This document shows positions 29,122 through 42,848 of a DNA stretch of 64,000 bases, piece after piece. This DNA is from Oceanirhabdus sp. W0125-5 (GTDB taxonomy: Bacteria > Bacillota > Clostridia > Clostridiales > Clostridiaceae): assembly GCF_027938815.1 (NCBI RefSeq), contig NZ_CP115913.1, forward strand, positions 1,832,001 through 1,896,000, in the 5' to 3' direction. Position 1 is the stretch's first letter, and each line of letters starts with the position of its first letter. The notes beneath the pieces were generated by a model. It searched no databases, was not told the origin of the DNA, and saw nothing but the letters and a program-made list of their open reading frames with translations. The position numbers were made by a program, and so were the translations under genes.

Positions 29122-31158
29122 ATGAACTATCTATTATGTGGTTTAGTAGGTGTTTTTGCGTTGATTTTTGCCTTTGTATTAGGTAAAGGAATCAATAGTA
29201 AAAGTGCTGGAAATGAAAAAATGAAAGAATTAGCTGGATATATCCAAGATGGAGCTATGGCTTTCTTAAAGAGAGAATACTTCTATCTAGCTATATTCGT
29301 AGGAGCTGTATGTTTACTTATCCTAGTTGCTTTAGGATGGCAGACAGCAATAGCATTTGTTGTGGGAGCAATCTTCTCTATCTTTGCTGGTTACTTTGGT
29401 ATGAGAATTGCTACAAGTGCTAACGTAAGAACTGCTGAGGCAGCAAGACATGATCAGAAAGGTGCTTTAGAAGTTGCTTTCTCTGGTGGTGCTGTTATGG
29501 GAATGAGTGTTGTTGGTTTAGGTATTTTAGGTGTATCTATACTTTACACTGCATTCGGTGGAGAAGTTGTTTACTTAACTGGATTTGGATTAGGTGCTTC
29601 TTCAATCGCTTTATTTGCTAGAGTTGGTGGAGGAATCTACACTAAAGCTGCAGACGTTGGAGCTGACCTAGTTGGTAAGGTTGAAGCTGGAATTCCAGAG
29701 GACGATCCAAGAAACCCAGCAGTTATCGCTGATAACGTTGGAGATAATGTTGGAGACGTTGCTGGTATGGGAGCTGACTTATTTGAGTCATATGTTGGAT
29801 CATTAATATCTGCAATTACTCTTGGAACAGCTGCTATGGCTGCTGGATTTGAGTCTGTTATGGATAAAGCTGCAATTTTATTCCCATTCTACTTATTAGC
29901 AGCAGGTATTATTGCTTCTGTAGTAGGTATCTTAATTGCTAGAAAGAGCAATGCTGATAATCCTCAAAAAGCCTTAGATAGCGGAACTTATATAGGTGGA
30001 ATTATTGTTGTTATTGTTTCTGCTGTTCTAAGTAACATGTTATTTGGAAGATTTGATGCATTTATAGCTGTATTCGTTGGTTTAGTAGTTGGTATGTTAA
30101 TTGGAAAAATTACAGAGGTTTATACTTCTGCTGATTACAAGCACGTTACAAACATAGCTGAACAGTCTCAGACTGGTGCTGCTACAAACATTATTTCAGG
30201 ATTAGCTGTTGGTATGAAATCAACGATGATTCCTATAGTATTAATCGCTGTTGGTGTATTAGTTTCTTTCTACGTAATGGGAGGAAACACAAATGCTACA
30301 TTTGGTCTTTACGGTATAGCATTATCTGCTATCGGAATGCTTTCAATAACTGGATTAACAGTTGCTGTTGATGCATACGGACCAATCGCTGATAACGCTG
30401 GTGGTATTGCTGAGATGGCTGGACTTCCTAAAGAAGTTAGACAAATTACTGACAAGCTAGACTCTGTTGGTAACACTACTGCTGCTATCGGTAAAGGATT
30501 CGCTATCGGATCTGCTGCTTTAACTTCATTAGCATTATTTGCTGCATTCGCACAAGCTGCTAATATTACTGGAATTGATTTACTTAACCCAATTACTCTT
30601 GTTGGATTGTTAATCGGTGCAATGTTACCATTCATATTTGGTGCATTAACTATGGAATCTGTTTCTAAAGCTGCTAACGAGATGATCGAAGAAGTTAGAA
30701 GACAGTTCAAAACTATCCCTGGTATCATGGAAGGTAAAGGTAAGCCAGACTACGCTAAGTGTGTTGATATTTCAACAACTGCTGCATTAAAAGAAATGAT
30801 GCTACCTGGTATCATAGCTATCGTATGCCCAATCGGTATCGGTCTTCTTTTAGGAGCTGAAGCGTTAGGTGGATTCTTAGGTGGAGCTGTTGCTTCTGGA
30901 GTTCTTGTGGCTATATTCATGGCTAACTCTGGTGGAGCTTGGGATAACGCTAAGAAGTACATCGAACTAGGTAACTTTGGTGGTAAAGGATCTGAAACTC
31001 ATAAAGCTGGTGTTGTTGGAGATACAGTTGGAGATCCATTTAAGGATACTTCAGGACCTGCAATGAACATCTTAATCAAGCTTATGACTATCGTTTCACT
31101 TGTATTTGCTCCATTAATTGCTGAGTACGGTGGAATCTTATTAAACTTAATAAAGTAA
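29122..31158 (+). CDS. hppA: Membrane ion-pumping pyrophosphatase, K+-dependent type
   Basis: A 678-residue membrane protein with about sixteen helices. It hydrolyses pyrophosphate and pumps H+ and/or Na+. The substrate site motif [13 protein letters not shown] is followed by [21 protein letters not shown], and the second site is near the C-terminus ([19 protein letters not shown]). The segment [10 protein letters not shown] carries Ala where K+-independent enzymes have Lys, so this is the K+-dependent subclass. Whether Na+ or H+ is pumped cannot be decided by eye. I prefer the ATG at 29122 (GAAAGGGG upstream); a TTG at 29101 is in frame. A terminator follows. Confidence 0.93.
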   Translation: MNYLLCGLVGVFALIFAFVLGKGINSKSAGNEKMKELAGYIQDGAMAFLKREYFYLAIFVGAVCLLILVALGWQTAIAFVVGAIFSIFAGYFGMRIATSANVRTAEAARHDQKGALEVAFSGGAVMGMSVVGLGILGVSILYTAFGGEVVYLTGFGLGASSIALFARVGGGIYTKAADVGADLVGKVEAGIPEDDPRNPAVIADNVGDNVGDVAGMGADLFESYVGSLISAITLGTAAMAAGFESVMDKAAILFPFYLLAAGIIASVVGILIARKSNADNPQKALDSGTYIGGIIVVIVSAVLSNMLFGRFDAFIAVFVGLVVGMLIGKITEVYTSADYKHVTNIAEQSQTGAATNIISGLAVGMKSTMIPIVLIAVGVLVSFYVMGGNTNATFGLYGIALSAIGMLSITGLTVAVDAYGPIADNAGGIAEMAGLPKEVRQITDKLDSVGNTTAAIGKGFAIGSAALTSLALFAAFAQAANITGIDLLNPITLVGLLIGAMLPFIFGALTMESVSKAANEMIEEVRRQFKTIPGIMEGKGKPDYAKCVDISTTAALKEMMLPGIIAIVCPIGIGLLLGAEALGGFLGGAVASGVLVAIFMANSGGAWDNAKKYIELGNFGGKGSETHKAGVVGDTVGDPFKDTSGPAMNILIKLMTIVSLVFAPLIAEYGGILLNLIK

Positions 31159-31178
31159 TTTATTGTTTTTAATATATG

Positions 31179-31213
31179 AAAAGACTATCTAAATTTTAGA
31201 TAGTCTTTTTTTC
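31179..31213 (+). terminator. Terminator after hppA
   Basis: AAAGACTATCTAAA and TTTAGATAGTCTTT pair perfectly, followed by T. Confidence 0.92.
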
Positions 31214-31369
31214 TGCAGAAATTATGTCATAATAAATATTAAATCAAAATCAAATAATGTTTGTTATAACAATAAAAGGTAAAAAATTGAACAATAACCT
31301 TTAAAAAATCTTAATATTGAAGGAAAACTTTCATCAAAAAATAAAATGCAATATTTTATCGAAATTTAG

Positions 31370-31398
31370 TTACAAATATTAGTGTTTTATAGTATAAT
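31370..31398 (+). promoter_or_regulatory. Promoter of the TrpR-like gene
   Basis: TTACAA at 31370 and TATAAT at 31393 with a 17-base spacer, 39 bases before the start codon. Confidence 0.65.
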
Positions 31399-31436
31399 GA
31401 AATAAAGTGTTAAATTTATATACGGGGTGTAATAGC

Positions 31437-31847
31437 ATGAATGATTATAATAGTAAATTAAAGAGTGAAGAGATGGATTTTTTGTTTAAAGTGATCTTAT
31501 CTTTAGAGACACTGGAGGAGTGCTATAGCTTTTTTGAAGATATCTGCACTGTAAATGAAATTAATGCTATGAAGCAAAGATTGCATGTTGCAAAATTATT
31601 GATGGAAAGACGTACATATTTGGACATAGCTGCCACAACGGGAGCAAGTACGGCTACTATCAGTAGAGTAAACAGAGCGTTAAACTATGGAACAAAGGGC
31701 TATAAGACATTATTCGAGAGAGTAAGTGAAAGAGAAAAAATGGAAAAGATGAAATTTAAAGAACCGACGCTTAGTTGGTTCTCTTTTTATGGAGATTTGT
31801 TAATTCGTATGAAGAATTTAAATGTAGGAAAGGTTAAAAGAAGTTGA
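31437..31847 (+). CDS. YerC/YecD family TrpR-like transcriptional regulator
   Basis: A 136-residue DNA-binding protein of the TrpR superfamily. The helix-turn-helix region is visible in VNEINAMKQRLHVAKLL and YLDIAATTGASTATISRVNRAL, which is the YerC/YecD signature. ATG at 31437 follows GGGGTG; earlier in-frame codons lack a site. The stop codon lies inside the left end of repeat copy D. It is convergent with tryptophanase, but no evidence links it to tryptophan. Confidence 0.88.
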   Translation: MNDYNSKLKSEEMDFLFKVILSLETLEECYSFFEDICTVNEINAMKQRLHVAKLLMERRTYLDIAATTGASTATISRVNRALNYGTKGYKTLFERVSEREKMEKMKFKEPTLSWFSFYGDLLIRMKNLNVGKVKRS

Positions 31848-32092
31848 AAATTGAAAGTTGAAAGTTGAAAACGAAGGAGGTTTCTGCATTCGCAGAAACT
31901 ACATTATATTGTTCTTTAGGGTAAGTGGTTTTAACTCATTTTAACTTTAGATAAAATATTGTATTTAAAGTACAAGGTTTCACAAAAGGGAAACGAGTAA
32001 AGTTTTATTGCTTATTTAACAATAAAATGTAGGTTCTGACCTTTGGGAAGAACCATCCATCGTTTTCCGTTTTCAATTTTCAGTTGTCAACT
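31843..32092. repeat. Dispersed hairpin repeat, copy D
   Basis: Starts with GTTGAAAATTGAAAGTTG, holds the TTTCTGCATTCGCAGAAACTAC hairpin, TTATATTGTTCTTTAGGG, TTTAACTTTAGATAAAAT and GAAACGAGTAAA, and ends CGTTTTCCGTTTTC...GTTGTCAAC. Its right inner arm (AATGTAGGTTCTGACC...AAGAACC) is of the left-arm type, so both inner arms match one arm of other copies. It overlaps the stop codon of the upstream gene. Confidence 0.7.
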
Positions 32093-32118
32093 AAAAAAAG
32101 CCCATCAGGGCTTTTTTT
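32093..32118. terminator. Bidirectional terminator
   Basis: AAAAAAAGCCC, ATCA, GGGCTTTTTTT. It can end transcription of tryptophanase on the minus strand (right after its stop) and of the plus-strand gene. Confidence 0.92.
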
Positions 32119-33496
32119 ACTCTATTGGTTTAAGTCTAGCAGTAAAGTGTCTTAAGATTTTTGGTTCATAAGTAAAGTCTAATCCTTTAAGAGTGTGAGC
32201 TCTATCTTTAATTCTTATAAGAGCATCTGCAATGATATCCATATGAGCTTGAGTGTAAACTCTTCTTGGAATAGTTAATCTTAATAATTCTAATGGAGAT
32301 TCAACTTGTTCTCCTGTTTCAGGATCTCTACCTAGTAGGAATGATCCGATTTCAACTCCTCTAACTCCTGATTCTATATATAGTTCATTAGCTAATGCTT
32401 GAGCAGGGAATTGATCTGCTGGTATATGAGGAAGAATTTTTTTAGCATCAACGAAAACTGCGTGTCCACCAGTTGGCCACTGAATAGGAATACCACCGTC
32501 CATTAATTTTCTTCCAAGGTATTCAACTTGGCTAATTCTATATTCTAAGTAGTCCTCATCTACACCTTCTCTAAGTCCTCTTGCAAGGCACTCCATATCT
32601 CTTCCAGAAAGTCCGCCATAAGTAACGAATCCTTCCATAGGAACAACTCTTGAACGAGCAGCTCTGAATAATTCTTCATCTTCCTTGATTCCTATCATAC
32701 CACCCATGTTTACAATGGCATCTTTTTTAGCACTCATTGTGAAGGCGTCACCATAAGAGAATGTTTCTCTTACTATTTCAACGATAGATTTATCTTCATA
32801 ACCTTTTTCTCTTTTCTTGATGAAATATGCATTCTCTGCAAATCTTGCAGCATCAATAACAATCTTTAATCCATATTTATCAGCAATTTCTCTAACCCCA
32901 CGGATATTCTCCATAGAAACTGGCTGACCTCCAGAACTATTACAAGTAACTGTAACAATTATAAATGCGATGTTTTCAACGCCTTTTTCAACGATGAAGC
33001 TTTCCATTTTTTCAAGATCAAAATTACCTTTCCAATCGTAGTACTCAGTAGTATTGAATGCTTTTTCAGTTACAAAGTTCATAGCTCTTCCGCCGCTAAT
33101 CTCAACATGAGCTTTTGTTGTATCAAAATGCATATTAGAAAGTACATATTGACCTTTTTCTTTTATCAAGCAAGGGAATAATACTTGTTCAGCTCCTCTT
33201 CCTTGGTGAGTAGGTATCATTAAAGGGTATCCGATTATTTCTTTTACTGAATCCTCTAAGTTATAAAAGTTCTTACTACCTGCATAGGACTCATCTCCAA
33301 GCATAAGACCTGCCCATTGATTATCACTCATAGCACCAGTTCCACTATCAGTTAGTAAGTCTATATATACTTCTTCAGATTTTAGAGCGAATGGATTATA
33401 ACCAGCATTTTCTAATGCCACTATTCTCTCTTCTCTAGAAATCATTTTCATAGGTTCTACCATTTTAATTCTAAAAGGTTCTGCAACGTATTTCAT
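32117..33496 (-). CDS. tnaA: Tryptophanase
   Basis: A 459-residue PLP enzyme of the beta-eliminating lyase family. It splits tryptophan to indole, pyruvate and ammonia. The internal-aldimine lysine is in MSAKKDA. Three positions separate tryptophanase from tyrosine phenol-lyase and all fit tryptophanase: Asp in MHFDTTKAH (lyase has Thr), Ile in [10 protein letters not shown] (lyase has Arg), and His in LRHFTARL (lyase has Phe). The GAGGAGGAACAAAT site precedes the start. No TnaC-like leader peptide is evident. A CodY-like box lies 100 bases upstream. Confidence 0.93.
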   Translation of the reverse strand: MKYVAEPFRIKMVEPMKMISREERIVALENAGYNPFALKSEEVYIDLLTDSGTGAMSDNQWAGLMLGDESYAGSKNFYNLEDSVKEIIGYPLMIPTHQGRGAEQVLFPCLIKEKGQYVLSNMHFDTTKAHVEISGGRAMNFVTEKAFNTTEYYDWKGNFDLEKMESFIVEKGVENIAFIIVTVTCNSSGGQPVSMENIRGVREIADKYGLKIVIDAARFAENAYFIKKREKGYEDKSIVEIVRETFSYGDAFTMSAKKDAIVNMGGMIGIKEDEELFRAARSRVVPMEGFVTYGGLSGRDMECLARGLREGVDEDYLEYRISQVEYLGRKLMDGGIPIQWPTGGHAVFVDAKKILPHIPADQFPAQALANELYIESGVRGVEIGSFLLGRDPETGEQVESPLELLRLTIPRRVYTQAHMDIIADALIRIKDRAHTLKGLDFTYEPKILRHFTARLKPIE

Positions 33497-33596
33497 ATTT
33501 GTTCCTCCTCGTGAAAATTATAAAGAATATTAAGAAAATTATCTCTATTTAATATATTCAATGTAAGATCTTAATATCCTTCTAAATACGAAAGAA

Positions 33597-33611
33597 ATTT
33601 GTCAGAAAATT
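33597..33611 (-). promoter_or_regulatory. Candidate CodY box upstream of tnaA
   Basis: On the minus strand AATTTTCTGACAAAT differs from the CodY consensus AATTTTCWGAAAATT at two of 15 positions. CodY commonly represses amino-acid catabolism when branched-chain amino acids and GTP are high. In an AT-rich genome such matches can arise by chance. Confidence 0.4.
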
Positions 33612-33721
33612 TTAAAATTGAATTTAATGATTCACTCTGATATAGTAGTAAAGAAATAAAATTGAATAAAACAATAAATTTAGAACTAATGTTTGTAATA
33701 TGGTTACAATATATACTTTTG

Positions 33722-33730
33722 TGGTATAAT
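33722..33730 (+). promoter_or_regulatory. Extended -10 promoter of pcrA
   Basis: TGGTATAAT is an extended -10 element, 84 bases before the pcrA start, with TTACAA 15 bases upstream of the hexamer. Confidence 0.5.
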
Positions 33731-33813
33731 TATAGTTATTGAAAAGAGATAGATTGATTAAAGAAAAACTATATTTGGATTTTAGAATTTAAGAAGTATA
33801 GGAGGGGTTCAAT

Positions 33814-38051
<4,238 letters not shown>

Positions 38052-38088
38052 AAAACAAAGAATAAAGAATGATTTGATGTATGTAAAT

Positions 38089-38124
38089 AACTGGTGATAT
38101 AATAAATATCACCAGTTATTTTTC
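38089..38124 (+). terminator. Terminator after ligA
   Basis: AACTGGTGATAT pairs with ATATCACCAGTT, followed by ATTTTTC. Confidence 0.88.
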
Positions 38125-38152
38125 TTTAGGAGAATGAATTAAGGAGGGCTAT

Positions 38153-39124
38153 ATGGGGAATAAAAATGTTAGGTTATATGAGCATATAAATATTGATAAA
38201 GAGGAAGTACAAGAAATATTTTATAAATATGACAGTAAGCTTGAAGTGATAAATTATATTTTAATACCAGAAGGGTTGAGTACCAGCAATTATATTATAG
38301 AAATTAAAAACAGCTCTAAAAAGTTTTTACTGAAAATTTATCCTGAAGGTAGAGGTAACAGTGAAATTGAAGTAGCGTCCTACAATTATATAAAAGAATA
38401 TGTTAATGTTCCTAATATATATTTATTTGATGAGAGTAAAACAATTTATAATAAACCATATGTAATAATGGAGTATATAAATGGTATTACTCTAAAAGAA
38501 TATATAATTAATAATAAAAAATTCCCTGATAATATTGCATATGATATTGGTAGGATATTAGCGCTAATTCATAAGCGTGAATATAAGGAGATGGGATTAT
38601 TAGATAAAAATTTAGACATTGCTAAGAGTTTAATTCCTGTTGCTAACTTGCATGAATATTATTTGAATGGGGTTGCAGGGACGCATATTGATAGTAAAAT
38701 AAAAAATGAAATTCTTGAATTTATTGATGAAAGCACCGAAATGTTAAAGGAGTTAGAAAGAACCTATGTATATTCACATGGGGATTTTTATCCTTCAAAC
38801 ATTTTAATAGAAAATAAAGGAAACAGCCTTTGGGTTATAGATTTTGAATATAGTTTATCTGCACCTATATATTATGATATAGGGAAGTTCTTTAGACAAA
38901 GAGAGGAGATAGATAAATATATAGAAAAAAGTACATATGAGAATTTTATTAATGGATATAATACATATGGAAAAAATAAAGTATCTAAGGAGTGGTTTAA
39001 GCTTGCCAAACTTTTAGATATGACTGGAATGTTAGCTTTGATAAATAAAAAAAATCCACCTATTGAATGGGTAAAAGCAATAGAAAATGTACTGGTTAAT
39101 TCATTAAAGATATTAAAAAATTAA
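38153..39124 (+). CDS. Aminoglycoside/choline-kinase-like phosphotransferase
   Basis: A 323-residue kinase-like protein of the APH/ChoK superfamily. The catalytic loop is HGDFYPSNILI and the metal-binding motif is VIDFEYSLSAPIYYDIGKFF, with an N-terminal lobe Lys in FLLKIYPEG. The hinge is VIMEYINGITLKEY. Members phosphorylate small alcohols, sugars or drugs; nothing here picks a substrate, so an antibiotic-resistance call is not justified. Ribosome site AAGGAGGG. It stands alone before the tRNA cluster. Confidence 0.8.
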   Translation: MGNKNVRLYEHINIDKEEVQEIFYKYDSKLEVINYILIPEGLSTSNYIIEIKNSSKKFLLKIYPEGRGNSEIEVASYNYIKEYVNVPNIYLFDESKTIYNKPYVIMEYINGITLKEYIINNKKFPDNIAYDIGRILALIHKREYKEMGLLDKNLDIAKSLIPVANLHEYYLNGVAGTHIDSKIKNEILEFIDESTEMLKELERTYVYSHGDFYPSNILIENKGNSLWVIDFEYSLSAPIYYDIGKFFRQREEIDKYIEKSTYENFINGYNTYGKNKVSKEWFKLAKLLDMTGMLALINKKNPPIEWVKAIENVLVNSLKILKN

Positions 39125-39229
39125 GTTCTTTTTGTAAATAGAATGTGCTAATATATGAAGTTGTTTGTCTAAATGATTAATTTTGTGTGTTTTCACAATA
39201 TTTTTAATATATCTACTTTGAAAAAAAGC

Positions 39230-39258
39230 TTGAAAGTTGTTTTTAGCTATGATATATT
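39230..39258 (+). promoter_or_regulatory. Promoter of tRNA cluster 1
   Basis: TTGAAA at 39230 and TATATT at 39253 with a 17-base spacer, ending 14 bases before the first tRNA. Confidence 0.6.
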
Positions 39259-39272
39259 ATTACATGTGGCAA

Positions 39273-39347
39273 GGCCCATTGGTCAAGCGGTTAAGACACC
39301 GCCCTTTCACGGCGGTAACAGGGGTTCGATTCCCCTATGGGTCACCA
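39273..39347 (+). tRNA. tRNA-Glu (TTC), cassette 1
   Basis: A 75-base cloverleaf with encoded CCA, anticodon TTC. First gene of a four-tRNA cassette present three times. Confidence 0.97.
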
Positions 39348-39352
39348 AATGT

Positions 39353-39428
39353 GGGAGCATAGCTCAGCTGGGAGAGCACCTGCCTTACAAGCAGGGGGTC
39401 ACAGGTTCGATCCCTGTTGTTCCCACCA
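39353..39428 (+). tRNA. tRNA-Val (TAC), cassette 1
   Basis: 76 bases, acceptor GGGAGCA/TGTTCCC, anticodon TAC, encoded CCA. Confidence 0.97.
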
Positions 39429-39448
39429 CATTTTTTATAAAACAATAT

Positions 39449-39525
39449 GGCCCAGTGGCTCAGTTGGTTAGAGTGCCGGCCTGTCACGCCGGAGGTCGAG
39501 GGTTCGAGTCCCTTCTGGGTCGCCA
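39449..39525 (+). tRNA. tRNA-Asp (GTC), cassette 1
   Basis: 77 bases, anticodon GTC, encoded CCA. Confidence 0.97.
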
Positions 39526-39530
39526 TATAT

Positions 39531-39606
39531 GCTGGCATGGCTCAATTGGTAGAGCAGCTGACTTGTAATCAGCAGGTTGTAGGTTCAAGTCCTATTGCCA
39601 GCTCCA
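39531..39606 (+). tRNA. tRNA-Thr (TGT), cassette 1
   Basis: 76 bases, anticodon TGT in the loop CTTGTAA, encoded CCA. Confidence 0.97.
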
Positions 39607-39623
39607 TTTTCAAAATTTAACAA

Positions 39624-39698
39624 GGCCCATTGGTCAAGCGGTTAAGACACCGCCCTTTCACGGCGGTAACAGGGGTTCGATTCCCCTATGGGTCACCA
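39624..39698 (+). tRNA. tRNA-Glu (TTC), cassette 2
   Basis: Identical to the first cassette copy, 351 bases downstream. Confidence 0.97.
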
Positions 39699-39703
39699 AA
39701 TGT

Positions 39704-39779
39704 GGGAGCATAGCTCAGCTGGGAGAGCACCTGCCTTACAAGCAGGGGGTCACAGGTTCGATCCCTGTTGTTCCCACCA
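39704..39779 (+). tRNA. tRNA-Val (TAC), cassette 2
   Basis: Identical to the first cassette copy. Confidence 0.97.
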
Positions 39780-39800
39780 CATTTTTTTATAAAACAATAT

Positions 39801-39877
39801 GGCCCAGTGGCTCAGTTGGTTAGAGTGCCGGCCTGTCACGCCGGAGGTCGAGGGTTCGAGTCCCTTCTGGGTCGCCA
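39801..39877 (+). tRNA. tRNA-Asp (GTC), cassette 2
   Basis: Identical to the first copy; the spacer before it is one T longer. Confidence 0.97.
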
Positions 39878-39882
39878 TATAT

Positions 39883-39958
39883 GCTGGCATGGCTCAATTG
39901 GTAGAGCAGCTGACTTGTAATCAGCAGGTTGTAGGTTCAAGTCCTATTGCCAGCTCCA
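39883..39958 (+). tRNA. tRNA-Thr (TGT), cassette 2
   Basis: Identical to the first cassette copy. Confidence 0.97.
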
Positions 39959-39975
39959 TTTTCAAAATTTAACAA

Positions 39976-40050
39976 GGCCCATTGGTCAAGCGGTTAAGAC
40001 ACCGCCCTTTCACGGCGGTAACAGGGGTTCGATTCCCCTATGGGTCACCA
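39976..40050 (+). tRNA. tRNA-Glu (TTC), cassette 3
   Basis: Identical to the first cassette copy, 352 bases after the second. Confidence 0.97.
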
Positions 40051-40055
40051 AATGT

Positions 40056-40131
40056 GGGAGCATAGCTCAGCTGGGAGAGCACCTGCCTTACAAGCAGGGG
40101 GTCACAGGTTCGATCCCTGTTGTTCCCACCA
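40056..40131 (+). tRNA. tRNA-Val (TAC), cassette 3
   Basis: Identical to the first cassette copy. Confidence 0.97.
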
Positions 40132-40152
40132 CATTTTTTTATAAAACAATAT

Positions 40153-40229
40153 GGCCCAGTGGCTCAGTTGGTTAGAGTGCCGGCCTGTCACGCCGGAGGT
40201 CAAGGGTTCGAGTCCCTTCTGGGTCGCCA
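40153..40229 (+). tRNA. tRNA-Asp (GTC), cassette 3, one base variant
   Basis: Differs from copies 1 and 2 by one base in the T-stem (GGTCAAGGG in place of GGTCGAGGG), which turns a G-T pair into A-T. Confidence 0.97.
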
Positions 40230-40234
40230 TGTAT

Positions 40235-40310
40235 GCTGGCATGGCTCAATTGGTAGAGCAGCTGACTTGTAATCAGCAGGTTGTAGGTTCAAGTCCTATT
40301 GCCAGCTCCA
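40235..40310 (+). tRNA. tRNA-Thr (TGT), cassette 3
   Basis: Identical to the first cassette copy; last gene of the cluster. Confidence 0.97.
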
Positions 40311-40312
40311 TA

Positions 40313-40343
40313 AAAAACCACGATATTAATATCGTGGTTTTTT
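40313..40343. terminator. Bidirectional terminator after tRNA cluster 1
   Basis: AAAACCACGAT and ATCGTGGTTTT pair around ATTAAT, with A-run before and T-run after. It also serves the converging minus-strand gene. Confidence 0.92.
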
Positions 40344-41749
40344 TATTCTTTATTTTCTTTTTCAATATCTAAATATTTTTCAAGCATTATGAAAAGATAG
40401 AAAAGGTGCATGTTCTTTGTGCTATCAAAAGTTGTCTTGCTTTGTTTGAACATATCTTTTTTCTTAACATATGTGATTTTCTTTGTGAAAACTGAAGCAA
40501 GCTCTAATGTTTTAGGGGTTCCTATAGAAGGAAGTTTAAAGTGTTGTTCATCTAAGAGGTCTTCAGCTTTACAAGAGAAGTCTTTATATCTCTCAGGATC
40601 ATCTAGACTAGGAGAATCAGGCCAACTAAGGATAATACCAGAGTTTACAAAACTGTTCTTATATAGACCTATACACATTCTGTTAATGTCGTCATCATCT
40701 TGATTGTGTACTGATGTTAAATAAGTCATTATAAAGTAGAGTATTATCTCATTTGATGAATAACTCACCTCTTTATTATCAGGGTCTTTAAAGAGATTCT
40801 GAATATCGCTGTTATAATGTTTGCTTAGTTTATAAAATAATTTATCACAATCATCCTTATACTTTGTTATGCTTGTATTTTTATACATAAGGTAATAGTT
40901 CAAGTATAGCATTAGATCCACATCCAATTTTTTTCCTGATGTAGATTGGGAATACTCGTCATGACTATCTCTTAACAGATCATTCAAATCCATAAGTAAA
41001 GTCTTAACTTCAAACTCTCTGCTATAAATATAGAAGATATTTAATGCTAAACATAATTTGACTATTTCGCTGTAAGGTAATGAGTAGAGTTCTTCTCTGT
41101 GTGTCATGAACATCTTAAGAATATCATAAGCAAATAATTTGAAGGATTTACCTTCTTCCTCTTCAAGTGTAAGAGAGCACTTGTAGTATGCGCACATCAT
41201 GAAAGCTTGGTGAGAGAATTTAAAAGTTCTTGCCTTATCTTCAAATTTATAATCACCCATAAGAGGATCAGCTACATCTAACATATTTACAAATAGTCCC
41301 TCTTGATTTCTTAAATGATTACCGTAAAATTCTAGTTGTTTTTTTGCTAGTTCTTTGTAAATCTGAGCTAGTTTATACTTATTGTTTTTTATGTTCTCAA
41401 ATTGTATATAATACTCGCTTAACTCTAGAAGTGACAGTGTTAAGAAAGCATTACTTGGAATATCAACTTCCTTCTTGAATTTACTCTCATTCCATAACAT
41501 TTTATCGTGTTTGAACGTTATTTTAGGGCTAGCTTTTTTGTATAAGCAGAGCAGTGGATAAAAGCTAGATTTTGTGTTATTATCAAAATTAGGTATATTC
41601 TTGGTGAAATCCTTAAAGGATACTTGAATACCGCATTTTGAATTTAAAGCTAGTGTTTTTATTGTCTCCTTTGAGAGATGAAATATCTGGGTTTTGATAT
41701 TGTCTAACGTAAGAGAATTTAATCTTAAAAAAGGTCCTATATATTTCAA
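40343..41749 (-). CDS. Conserved-looking protein of unknown function, 468 residues
   Basis: A soluble, mostly helical-looking protein of 468 residues without signal peptide or membrane segments. I recognise no family motif. The start is TTG, preceded by GGTGGTG on the minus strand; the first residues are MKYIGPFLRLNSLTLDNIK. Repeated pairs of helix-like stretches such as LTLSLLELSEYYIQFENIK and MFMTHREELYSLPYSEIVK give an alpha-helical repeat impression. It is divergent from the PurM-like gene, with about 95 bases between the starts, so the two may share control. Function unknown. Confidence 0.75.
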   Translation of the reverse strand: MKYIGPFLRLNSLTLDNIKTQIFHLSKETIKTLALNSKCGIQVSFKDFTKNIPNFDNNTKSSFYPLLCLYKKASPKITFKHDKMLWNESKFKKEVDIPSNAFLTLSLLELSEYYIQFENIKNNKYKLAQIYKELAKKQLEFYGNHLRNQEGLFVNMLDVADPLMGDYKFEDKARTFKFSHQAFMMCAYYKCSLTLEEEEGKSFKLFAYDILKMFMTHREELYSLPYSEIVKLCLALNIFYIYSREFEVKTLLMDLNDLLRDSHDEYSQSTSGKKLDVDLMLYLNYYLMYKNTSITKYKDDCDKLFYKLSKHYNSDIQNLFKDPDNKEVSYSSNEIILYFIMTYLTSVHNQDDDDINRMCIGLYKNSFVNSGIILSWPDSPSLDDPERYKDFSCKAEDLLDEQHFKLPSIGTPKTLELASVFTKKITYVKKKDMFKQSKTTFDSTKNMHLFYLFIMLEKYLDIEKENKE

Positions 41750-41844
41750 AAATCACACCACCATATAATAATCCTTATAAGAATAATATGAAAGATAAAT
41801 CAAAAAAGTGCTTGTCCACGCAAAAAAAACGGAGGGAATTTATA

Positions 41845-42837
41845 ATGAATGAGGGAAAATTGAATTGGGATGACCTTACGGAGCTCATTTCTCAAAATAG
41901 AGGGTACCAAAGGGAAGAAGTGAGAGTTAAAAGTGGAGTAGGTGAAGATTGTACCGTTATAACTTTTGGAGATGAAGAGTGTGTACTATCTACTGATCCA
42001 ATAACAGGAGCAGAAGAGGGGATAGGAAAACTTGCTTTTAATATAAATATGAATGATATAGCATCAAGCGGCGCTGAACCAGTTGGGATTATGGTAACAA
42101 TATTGGCTCCTGTTGGAACAAATTATGACAAAATAATAAAGGTTATGAATGAAATACATACTGAAGCAGTTGAACATAAAGTTGAGATTATTGGTGGTCA
42201 TACTGAAATAACATCAGCAGTAAATAGAATGGTGGTATCATGTACAGCTGTTGGTAAAAATAAAAAAGGCCAGTCTGTAGCGACTAAAGGATGTGAAGTT
42301 GGGGACTCTATAGTTGTAACAAAAGAACTTTGTCTTGAAGGAACGGCAATACTTGCTTTTGATTATAAGGAAAAGATAAAAGATATTATTCATGAGAATA
42401 AAATAAAAGAAGCTCAGGGTTATGCAGATCAATTGAGTGTTCTAAGAGAAGGTAGGATTGCAAGGGACTTTGGAGTTAGTTCAATGCATGATATAACTGA
42501 AGGTGGATTGCTTGGAGCTTTATGGGAAGTAATTGAGGCATCAGGTAAAGGATTTAGAGTACATAAAGAAACTCTTCCAATAACTGATGTTACAAAGGAA
42601 TTCTGTAAAGTTTTTAATATTGACCCTCTGAAGTTTATCTCATCAGGGAGCATGCTCATAACATGTAAAGATGGAGAAGGGCTTGTGGAGAGGTTAAAAG
42701 AAAATGGAATAAAGGGAACAGTTATTGGTGAAGTAACTGAAGAAGAGGCAATATTGATTGATAATGATAAAGAGGTTTATGTTGAGGCTCCAGAAAGAGA
42801 TGAGCTTTTCAAAATTGAACTAAATGATACTATATAG
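41845..42837 (+). CDS. AIR synthase-related (PurM/HypE superfamily) protein
   Basis: A 330-residue protein of the PurM-like ATP-binding superfamily. The first half has [46 protein letters not shown], and [18 protein letters not shown], the nucleotide-binding core; the second half has [22 protein letters not shown]. It is closest to the HypE-like AIR synthase-related group. No hydrogenase genes lie nearby, and it lacks the Cys/Sec-containing N-terminus of SelD. Start ATG 41845 follows GGAGGG. It is 11 bases before rph. Confidence 0.82.
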   Translation: MNEGKLNWDDLTELISQNRGYQREEVRVKSGVGEDCTVITFGDEECVLSTDPITGAEEGIGKLAFNINMNDIASSGAEPVGIMVTILAPVGTNYDKIIKVMNEIHTEAVEHKVEIIGGHTEITSAVNRMVVSCTAVGKNKKGQSVATKGCEVGDSIVVTKELCLEGTAILAFDYKEKIKDIIHENKIKEAQGYADQLSVLREGRIARDFGVSSMHDITEGGLLGALWEVIEASGKGFRVHKETLPITDVTKEFCKVFNIDPLKFISSGSMLITCKDGEGLVERLKENGIKGTVIGEVTEEEAILIDNDKEVYVEAPERDELFKIELNDTI

Positions 42838-42848
42838 GAGGAAAAAGT

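Noticed and set aside
32117-33496. Tyrosine phenol-lyase
   Set aside because: All three discriminating residues (Asp, Ile, His) are those of tryptophanase.
38153-39124. Antibiotic-resistance aminoglycoside phosphotransferase
   Set aside because: Only the general kinase motifs are present; nothing points to a drug substrate.
39173-39568. Protein-coding ORFs over tRNA cluster 1 on both strands
   Set aside because: They read through tRNA genes; the frames are a by-product of tRNA sequence.
39273-40310. CRISPR-like array from the regular repeats
   Set aside because: The repeated units are complete tRNA genes with a 351-base period, not short repeats with unique spacers.
41845-42837. Selenophosphate synthetase or thiamine-monophosphate kinase
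   Set aside because: It lacks the SelD N-terminal Cys/Sec loop and the ThiL-specific motifs; it is better called AIR synthase-related.
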